The notes below the pieces were generated by a model, which saw only the letters and a program-made list of their open reading frames with translations, was not told the origin of the DNA and ran no database searches. Shown here piece after piece: positions 56,908 to 64,000 of a stretch of 64,000 nt of DNA. Each line of letters starts with the position of its first letter. The stretch's first letter is position 1. A program made the position numbers and the translations under genes. The stretch spans positions 2,294,001-2,358,000 of the forward strand of contig JAYJMM010000099.1 in the NCBI GenBank assembly GCA_037349105.1, in the 5' to 3' direction. The DNA is from Limnomonas spitsbergensis (lineage: Eukaryota > Chlorophyta > Chlorophyceae > Chlamydomonadales).

Positions 56908-57308
56908 TGTCACGACGTATGACTGCACCGTGCGTTTGACTGTGCCAACTGCTTTTTCGGTTGGAAGTTATGTGTGAACCTGAACAAGCCGTCTTAGAGG
57001 ATCCCGAACTGGGTCCTTAACTTTTTCTTTCTTACTTGATTTCACGGCCTACAATAGACTCTTAACGTTTCTAGCTATTGTTCCTGATTATCGATCTGCA
57101 AGTTAATCGTCAATCCAAGTCTTACTAAGAGGAAACTGGCAGAGCAATTAGGCCAACAGCGACTCTATAAGCATCAACAAGTCTCCTGATACGAAGCTGG
57201 CAGAGCACCTAGGCCAACAGTCGACCATCTGCAGCAATTAGCGTTATTCCTGCCTCTTAACAAGGCATATCTCCAGTCTTACAGCTGGATATTACCACCA
57301 ACCCACCA
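56908..57308 (+). repeat. 3' LTR (core shared with 5' LTR)
   Basis: 401 bp matching 41137-41545. A further 70 bp (56838-56907, TGTCTTGTGTTCC...GCCGCGACAGC) between the polypurine tract and this core has no match before the 5' LTR but recurs at 57309-57371, so the full LTR may start at 56838. Confidence 0.7.
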
Positions 57309-57560
57309 ATGTCTTGTGTTCTTTTCGCTTGGTGCACCCATTCCTTAGGGTGCACCCCTGTGCCGCGACACCCAGGTTTACAGCTGGGAATTCGAGTCTC
57401 AACAACAGCGATCAAGAATCTGTCATATTCCTGAAGCCACAGCACTTTTCTAAGAAAGAAATAGTCCGACTGGTCGCACCTCCAGTTGTCTGTAAACATG
57501 TCGACTCTAAGAGTCGATTCAAGTAGGTGCCAGAAATCGTCGGTCGACCACTTGACCGAT
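57309..57560 (+). repeat. truncated adjacent LTR and leader of a second element
   Basis: 57309-57371 repeats 56837-56905 with a 9-base deletion. It then jumps, with the LTR middle missing, to CCCAGGTTTACAGCTGGGAATT, similar to 57271-57291, and to leader sequence resembling 41858-41925 (TTTCTAAGAAAGAAATAGTCCGAC). Confidence 0.65.
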
Positions 57561-57587
57561 CACAAGGAGTACTTTTCAGTACTCAGG

Positions 57588-59605
57588 AACCTTTCATGTC
57601 AACAGTCAGGACTGGTTTCATGGCTGACGGATCAGAAGATGATCATAGCAGTGGAATGTCTGGCCATGCCAAGTATGATCAGGCTTTAGAGATTACAATC
57701 ATCAAAAAGAAACCAGAGGACATGACTGCGCATGACCATATCCATTTGTTGATGCGAGCTTGGGTCAGAGATCAAGGCGGTTTGATAACCACGGATTTGC
57801 CATACTTAAATAAGAATGAGCAAAGAAGCCTACTCCTTGCGAGTAGACATGCTAAGCAGTGCGAGGCTGGAAAAAAATATAGGATGGATCAGGAGCAGAA
57901 TGAAAGGTTTACTGCAGAGAAAAGGGCACATCTATCTCGAAGCTGAGCTTGCTTTGCAGAAAGAAGAGGGAGATGCTTACTGGAAGTTACAGAGTGACTA
58001 AAACTGGGCGGCGCTCGAACTAGCAGAGACCCCAGAGATTATGAGGATCCCTGTTGATGACGACAATGGGATCCCCTTTTCCGTCATGGTAAACTCTGCT
58101 TATAGTATTAAAGAGTCTCAAGCCGTTTATTTTGCCAGGAAGCTTCAACAATGTGCATACTCCATGAAGAGGCATGGGCAAACTAGTGAGCAGAGTGATT
58201 CGCTGCTTGTCAAACGTGAGGAAGGCTATCAAGGGGGAGCACCCGCACAGCACTTTCTAAGAAAGAAAGAAAGAAAGAAAGAAAGAATGAATGAAAAGAT
58301 CCGGCCATGCACAACCGTGTGGATCTGACTCCCGTTGCCACGTCGCATGCGGAAAGAGGATTCGAAACTGCCATGCATATCCATGCAGATATGACTACGG
58401 TACAGTCATTATGGCGCTTGAGGAGCCAAAGTGTGATGCACCCATGCTGAGCATTGCGCACACGCGCACTGAGAACATAGTCGCAGATCTGACTCCCACT
58501 AACATGTATAACATGGCACTTGAGGTGATAGTAGTTGATACTCACATGAACAACCTTGGAAATCTGCCGCCTGAGATTAAGGCACATGAGGAGCAAGAAC
58601 ACGCAAGCTGTAGCATGCATTCATCAGGTTTGTGGTCCATGTCAAACGCTGATGATGATGATAGGTGCAAGTATTCACGAGTTGGACCCGGCTCAAGGAT
58701 GATGCACCCCGTGGGCTATAGCCCTCCCGCTAACACTCCATTTGTCAAGCCGGATAATGCTTATTGGAACCCTTGCTTTGAGACCCACACTGTCAATGAA
58801 TCTTGCAGAGTGATTGAAGCCATCAAGGCAAGGTTGTATTACGATGAAGACACGGGCAGCCGTGACCCAGCGCAAGATTCACCAGATATTTCTGGGGTCA
58901 AGTCAGAGCACTGTAGATTTGAGCACAATGATGGTAAGGTCACCATCAGTGATGCATGGGGACCACTTCCTTGTCATATAGAAAGTGAGTTGCAGAGAAT
59001 TCGTCGAGCGGTTCAAACTGCTATGACATTATGATGTCTAGGAGGTCAGACAAGCGTGGTGAGAGCACCATCGGCTTAGAAACTCCGATTTGCATGGCGC
59101 ATGATGCATCTCGACATGGTGAGATATCCATAATAGAAACCAACCTTTGGGCTTCTGATGCAGCATTCCAGGATTTCTGAGGATTGCTCAGAACCATGCA
59201 ACCCTCCAGTTGAAGCTGACATTTCTTTAACGCCGGCTCAGGTGTTCAGGCAACCGACTCCGGCACCAACATATGTTAGACGAAACTGTAGATCATGTTG
59301 AGTATGATTCACGCCAGTTCACGCTTTCATCCGCACAGAGAATTGCGAAGTGAGAGCTTAGACAGATGTGGATTGACAATGGTCAACGCGTTATTGAGTA
59401 TGATCAGCTTGTATCCTCTTCTGCCCCGTTGGTGACAAATAATCACTGCAAAATGATTGTTTCCTTTTCTGACCCGTTAGTGACAACTGATCAATGTGAG
59501 AAGCCTGTTCCCTCCCTTTCGAAGTACCAGGCTGCACCCCATCATTATGCATCTTATGATGGATCAACGGTTAAAGCTTTCCGCAGCCCCCACCTTCGGT
59601 AGCGT
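57588..59605 (+). pseudogene. decayed second gag
   Basis: Plus-strand pieces in several frames: 57588-57946 (KKPEDMTAHDHIHLLMRAWV), 58291-59034 (SRDPAQDSPDISGVKSEHCR, SELQRIRRAVQTAM) and about 59352-59605 (LRQMWIDNGQ, SSSAPLVTNNHCKM). The last part matches the C-terminus of the intact gag (IRQMWADTGQ). Stops and frame changes separate the pieces, and a GAAA microsatellite lies at 58259-58285. Confidence 0.55.
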
Positions 59606-59714
59606 TCATTCATGGTGATGTTCGGTAGACCTGTCCTTGGTCAATGTCAGGTCTCCACCCACCCTTGAGGTCTTTCACCTTGACCACCCTCCACCCCTCT
59701 TTTTATCCTCGTAG

Positions 59715-59864
59715 GCTGGAGGAGCAGAAGGGTGTGGCCGCCAACCTCTGCCTCAGGCCATGGCCGCCAACCTGCAAGCCCAATGCGTCATCCTCGGCAC
59801 TGGCAAGGCAATGATGGAGAAGCAGGTGGCGGCACTGGAGAGGACTATGAAGGGCCAAGTCAAG
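59715..59864 (+). pseudogene. orphan exon of a starch (glycogen) synthase, GT5 family
   Basis: Between CTCGTAG and GTAAGC (acceptor- and donor-like), one frame gives LEEQKGV and another, from 59760, gives MAANLQAQCVILGTGKAMME then KQVAALERTMKGQVK. RLEEQKG and (V/I)(I/V)LGTGK..ME are hallmarks of the C-terminal glucosyltransferase half of granule-bound and soluble starch synthases. The two parts are out of frame, with a local repeat of GTGGCCGCCAACCT / ATGGCCGCCAACCT, so the exon is broken by a small duplication. No other exon of the gene is seen nearby. Likely a captured or relict exon. Confidence 0.7.
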
Positions 59865-60608
59865 GTAAGCGATCATGACAAATGATCCATTAACCTCGAA
59901 GGTCAAGGTTAATGGGCCCGGGCCCGGGTCCCTTCCTATCTCTTAGACCAGATAAAGAGGCATGCTAAGCTGCTCAGGCTGAGGCCCATGAAAGCGAGAA
60001 GTTCCCCATTTGGTGCAGAGAGCTGCCTCCTCTCTCCTCTTTATTCATGCAACGTGCGCTGCTGAGAGGAAAGAAAGAAAGAAAGCTACGCCCTATTGGG
60101 GCGTGGATGTTAAGGAAACAACGCAGCTTGGGGCCGTAGCCACATCCGCGCCGTTACCATGAGGCAAGAAGAAAGAAGCAACTTCCTTACGGTGGTTTTC
60201 TCTTATGGGTGTGTTAAGTTGGCCCAATGACAGGCTTCGTGGTGGAAAAATATCCGAGTCTACGTCTGGTTTGCACTACGCTCTGCAAGAGTTTTATCGA
60301 ATGGACATGCATTTTCTGGGCGCATTTCTTAGCATGGAACGCGGAGATCCCAAGAGACATCATGGCTTCGATTGTGTGCTTATTATAAATAGTGCCCGAT
60401 GTGCCGATCAAGATTGGGATAATTTTTATGTTGTTTCGCTGGTGCCCTTATTAGATTAGTAGGTCAACAAGGTCGGTGTGCTGGTTTAAGCAAGCTTTTA
60501 ATTGGTCCCCATGCTCGGTGTCTCTACAATACTTGAATTCCCCAATGTGGACTACAGCGTCCTTCTTTTGTCCTGTCGTTTGCATCAACAACATGTCAGG
60601 CTGCATTT
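59865..60608. other. 3' flank of the minus-strand retroelement
   Basis: Holds the dispersed repeat at 60080-60165. The plus ORF 60205-60459 and its minus counterpart show no domain. Confidence 0.4.
60068..60170. repeat. short dispersed repeat, copy 2 (with hairpin)
   Basis: GAAAG tract, GCTACGCCCTATTGGGGCGT, then GCAGCTTGGGGCCGTAGCC and ACATCCGCGCCGTTACCAT. GGCGTGGATGT and ACATCCGCGCC can pair imperfectly as a hairpin. Copy 1 is at 1590-1692. Confidence 0.6.
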
Positions 60609-63600
60609 TTATTTCCTTTGGACGGCTCCAAGTGCTGGTGCCTCAGCGTGGGGGATTAAGTATGAGGGGACTTTATTCATTAGCATGGCTGGTGCTCCTG
60701 CTCTCTCACACTTCTCGGCCGTTCCCAGGTCTGCCATGACGATGTCCCCTCCCATGCTGCCTTTCGATACAGCCCTCAGCAAAATCCTTCCTGTGCCATG
60801 GTGGCGCTCTATGTACATCTTTTGCATTTCGGGGTGCCTGCATGCGCCTGTGATATGGCCAGCACTGTCATGCTCTCCACACAAGGGGCATTTGTCGGTG
60901 GTACTTTTGCCCCACCTGAACGCCACCTTGTTATTCCAAAGGCATCCATGTCGCCACCGAAGGGCTGTTTTCTTCTTGGCCAGAGTGACTCCCGGGTGGT
61001 TAAAGAAACTGTTGCTGAGGGCCCCATTAGCAATCGATTGCAACCGTTGCCACCCTTCGAAGTATACGCTATCGATGTTGGATCGGCCAAGCTTTTGGCG
61101 CTCGTGAATGTGTGTCTTTAGGGCACCCTTCAGATCTTCTAATCCTTGCGGCTCTACCTGGTTAGGGTCCTCTTCGTCAGGTTTTGTGAAAAGCCAGAAA
61201 GAGCCGTACTGCGAGGCTTCGGAGCTAACTGGAACGGTCAGATCGCATTCTCCCTTTTGAGTAGCTGCCCGTTTAGCGACACCGTCGGCTTTCTCGTTTC
61301 CGATATCTCCGTTATGGGCCTTCACCTTATGGAATTCGACTATTTTCCCTTGGGACGCCATGACCTGGAGTTGGCCCACGATATGTTGGAGGAGGTCTCC
61401 GTGCTTGTGGTAGGTGAGAGACATGGGGGATCGGATAGCTTTACGGATTTGGTACAAGGATGTGGCGCTGTCCACAGCTATCTTGGTCTGTCTTTTCACT
61501 AGGGCTCCATAAATCCCTGCCAGTTCGGCTCTGTTTATGGTGTTTGTGGGACCTTCTCCAGCCGGGTTAATGGTGATGTCCTGTTGATCGGGAGTGGCGC
61601 TCGGGATGTGGAGGCCAGCGCCAGTTAGCTGAACTTTCCTGCCTTCTTTGAGGCTGGTTTCAATACAGCTGCCATCAGTGTAGGCTATCTCCCTCCAATT
61701 GTGCTTCAACGCGCTGTTTTCTTGGAACCACTGGAGGCAATTGCATGCGTCCACTGGGTCTACCTCCGTTGCTCTAGGGATGTCAGTGTCCCTTGGAGAA
61801 CGTTGGAAGGAGCTTGATCCTATCATGGGCTGGGCATGGCTCAGCTCTCCTTGACCTTCTTCCACCCTATCCCCACATGGGGGAGGAGGCTGGGTCCATG
61901 TTGCGGTTAGCAGGGGGTTGGCCCTGGCTTGCGGGTGTTTTTCTACATGTGCGAGGGTTGTGCGGAGCAGTCTGATGAGGAGATCCTGTTTCCACCCGAT
62001 TCGCTCGGACTGGGCTTCTTTGTTCCACACAATGATTATGTCCATGTGGCATTTGTGCATGGGAGGCGGGGTTGCTCCTTGCGTCCAACTCTCCTCTTTC
62101 CACAGGGGGAAAGGGGAGCTCTTGGTGCTAGCTATTCTTGTACAATATTTCGGATATTTGTCCAACCACTTTTGGTATGAGGGTTTGCCTGACGACTTCA
62201 CCCCCCTGGGCAGGTACAAGACAGTAGCTGTCGGTTCCCTGGTCATATCTGCAGACCATACTGCCCATCGGACTGCTTTCTCGAGGGATGGTTCGTCCCG
62301 GTTTGGGAAGGCATGTGAGTACCCTGTCCACCTGTGTTGGAAGGCATTTGTTTGTGCTTGGAAGGCCTGGTCCCTAGGGTATATACTCCAATAGGTGGTG
62401 GCGTGATCTCTAACTTGGAGGGGGCTAGAGAACCGTTCCTTGTAGACGCCAAAGTGCGTGTCTATCAACGCTCTGAATTGTGGTGGGATGCTGAAATTGT
62501 CCTGCATTTGTTTGGTCTGTGTCTTTGTCCCCTCCTTGTGTCTGATGATGAGGTCAACCATTTCCTCTTCAAAGGAGGATGGGGGAGGCATCATTTTAGC
62601 ATGGATGCCTTCATCTGCAGCCTGTTCCTACAAGCTTCTGAGGGTGATGAGTCTGTCTTTGGCGATTGTCCCGACGCACCGGCCGTTCCCCTTGTACACG
62701 CATGCCATCTCTGTAGTCATGATTTGGGTGGTACTCTTAGGATTCCATGTCTCAATCTCTCTCACTTCAATTTTACACTCTCCCGTTGGTGCATCGATGT
62801 CCAGTTGCGGGTTAATTGGCTCCATATCGAAGGCTATCATTTCCCGGATATTGTCTCCCAGGGTGGTATCCCAACTGCTGTGATTTTGGTGAAACCCTTG
62901 TTGGGCCATGTTAGACAAGTGCCTATCTAGCATGGTGCCTTCGGAGGTCCTCGCTGGTGGCTGGTCGTGGTTTTCAGACACCCATTGTCGTAGGAGGGCG
63001 GCCGTGTTTTCTGCGGTAAGGAGCATCTCTTCAGGTTCCCAGCTAGGCTTCCATGTGACTCTAACCAGCCCCTCCACTTGTGTGGTGCTAGTTGCATGTG
63101 TGCATGCCAGGCATGTCCATTTGTCTTGGGTGGGTCTCCAGTCCACTGGTTGGCCTAGGCATTGGACATGATAGTACTTGTAGCATACGTCGCATGTGAT
63201 GATGTCATCATAACATCCCGATGCGTCATCGTACTGCAGGCTGTGTGGGTTCCAACAACCTTCGCATGCTGCAACACCTGCCCAATCGTGGGCATGCAGG
63301 TCTTGACCAAGTCCTAGAGTCTTCCGGCAACAAGCCTCTACTCTTCTCTGGTGTGTACCCTGCCATGCCATGGTATGGGATGGCCCATTCATCAATGATG
63401 CTTGGGTGCCATGTGACTTGATATTGAATTTGCTTGATTCTGTCTTTCCCTTTTTGGTAGCGTCCTTTGCTTGGCTCTGTGACCATCCTCCAGCCTGTGA
63501 TGGCTGCTACTTGGTTGGTGTGCCCATACATCTCTTGTATAACTGTTGCCGCCCTTTCTCCTTCTGATATTTTGCTTTTGGCAAATGCAAAAATGTGCTC

Positions 63601-63909
63601 TGCCTCCTTCCTTTTGTAGTCATGTCTGGTACATAGGCATGTTCCTGTTGTCTGGCACTTTCTGCGTGGGGCCGCAATCTCTTTCCGTAGGCTCGTAATT
63701 GACGAGCATCCTTGTCTCTTCTTGTCTCTGTGGAGGGTAGGGTCTTTGCGCCAGTGTTGTTTCTTCTTGCTGCCTTGCTGTCCCGTCAGGTTTGCTTCTC
63801 CCTCTTGTTGTTGGGTGGGGTCTAGGATATCAGCGAGGTCTCCCGGTCTCTCTGTTTCTGTTGTTGTTGGAGTGCCAATGTCCTTGGTATTCAGGTACTG
63901 GGTGATCAA
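60609..63909 (-). pseudogene. retroelement polyprotein: chromo-like, PHD, Dam-like, RNase H, zinc finger
   Basis: Minus strand. Frame 63909-63226 has a basic region and IKQIQYQVTWHPSIIDEWAI (chromo-like). It overlaps frame 63395-62628, which has a PHD finger (CEGC, CDVCYKYYHVQC, WTCLAC) and VEGLVRVTWKPSWEPEEMLL (chromo-like). One in-frame TAG (62628-62630) separates it from 62594-60609 in the same frame. That part (661 codons) has a Dam-like region (ERFSSPLQVRDHATTYWSIY, KAVRWAVWSADM, PTATVLYLPRG, MDIIIVWN; residues 50-215) in which the NPPY-type motif is not preserved. A complete RNase H follows (YTDGS Asp307, NRAELAG Glu357, VDSAT Asp375, VKAHNG, NEKAD Asp437), then CPLCGEHDSAGHITGACRH, a zinc finger typical after LINE RNase H. 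No RT is visible up to the window edge. The frameshift and stop suggest decay; readthrough is an alternative for the TAG. Confidence 0.7.
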
Positions 63910-64000
63910 TGTCTGGTCAGGGTGAAGGGACGGAAGCCTGGAACATGGTTCCTGTCGGCATGGGGTTTCTTGCTATAGCAGTGATGTACATGTTTCCCTC

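Larger units (their letters stand above)
41137..57308 (+). mobile_element. LTR retroelement carrying DNA methyltransferase genes
   Basis: Bounded by direct repeats (41137-41545 and 56908-57308) that start TGTCACGACG and end CCCACCA and are about 98% identical apart from one 8-base gap. Order inside: leader, gag-like ORF (41948-44284), about 2.2 kb without protease or RT, a short ORF (46460-47050), a cytosine-5 methyltransferase (to 48200), integrase (zinc finger and core, frameshifted), a 5.4-kb insertion, the integrase C-terminal part, then a PHD/NPPA-methyltransferase-like ORF (to 56084). G-runs that can serve as polypurine tract lie at 56184-56193, 56339-56347 and 56825-56833. No target-site duplication is seen. 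The element looks non-autonomous now. Eukaryotic retrotransposons with captured cytosine methyltransferases are known from charophytes and dinoflagellates. Confidence 0.75.

Noticed and set aside
60502..62930. Plus-strand ORFs up to 201 codons
   Set aside because: Antisense to the RNase H polyprotein; no domains.

Overview
The window looks like accessory, repeat-rich nuclear DNA of a green alga (Viridiplantae, probably Chlorophyta). Support for this: an F-box gene of the plant SKIP22/FBXO7 type, an orphan starch-synthase exon, several degenerate TTTAGGG (plant/algal telomere-type) tracts, GT-AG introns, and a dense mix of LTR, non-LTR, SINE and DNA-transposon remnants with very long minisatellites. 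No prokaryotic operon is present. A prasinophyte-like genome would fit, but I cannot fix the species from sequence alone.

Layout: 1-0.3 kb, edge of a gag-like ORF (-). 1.4-6.3 kb, a five-exon (+) gene joining a TIR domain to about 14 armadillo repeats. 7.8-8.85 kb, decayed mobile-element ORFs (-). 8.92-16.66 kb, a candidate 7.7-kb DNA transposon with 16-bp perfect terminal inverted repeats, filled with tandem repeats. 17-24 kb, minisatellites, including a 2.75-kb 17-bp array. 25.0-28.8 kb, a three-exon F-box protein gene (+) with a triplicated exon tail. 29.2-29.8 kb, a second copy of the decayed ORF family of 8 kb. 30.2-35 kb, a multi-exon (-) gene with a SAM-like exon, into whose neighbourhood a tRNA-derived SINE has inserted with a 12-bp target-site duplication. 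35-39 kb, decayed duplications. 39.06-40.27 kb, a hAT-like non-autonomous element. 40.3 kb, a reverse-transcriptase scrap.

41.1-57.3 kb is one LTR retroelement. It has a gag-like ORF, then a complete-looking DNA cytosine-5 methyltransferase where protease/RT/RNase H would be expected, then an integrase. A 5.4-kb insertion, containing a 3.1-kb foldback structure and a 180-bp satellite, splits the integrase. After it comes a PHD finger fused to a second, N6-adenine-type (NPPA motif) methyltransferase-like domain. A decayed second gag follows the 3' LTR. At 59.7 kb lies the starch-synthase exon. At 60.6-63.9 kb a (-) retroelement polyprotein carries chromo-like, PHD, Dam-like and RNase H parts.

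The two expressed-looking host genes are TIR-ARM (a possible NAD-hydrolysing sensor protein) and the F-box gene (a possible SCF ubiquitin-ligase subunit). The most unusual content is the pair of unrelated retroelements that both carry PHD fingers and methyltransferase-like domains, one of them also carrying a cytosine methyltransferase. All domain calls are from motifs read by eye.
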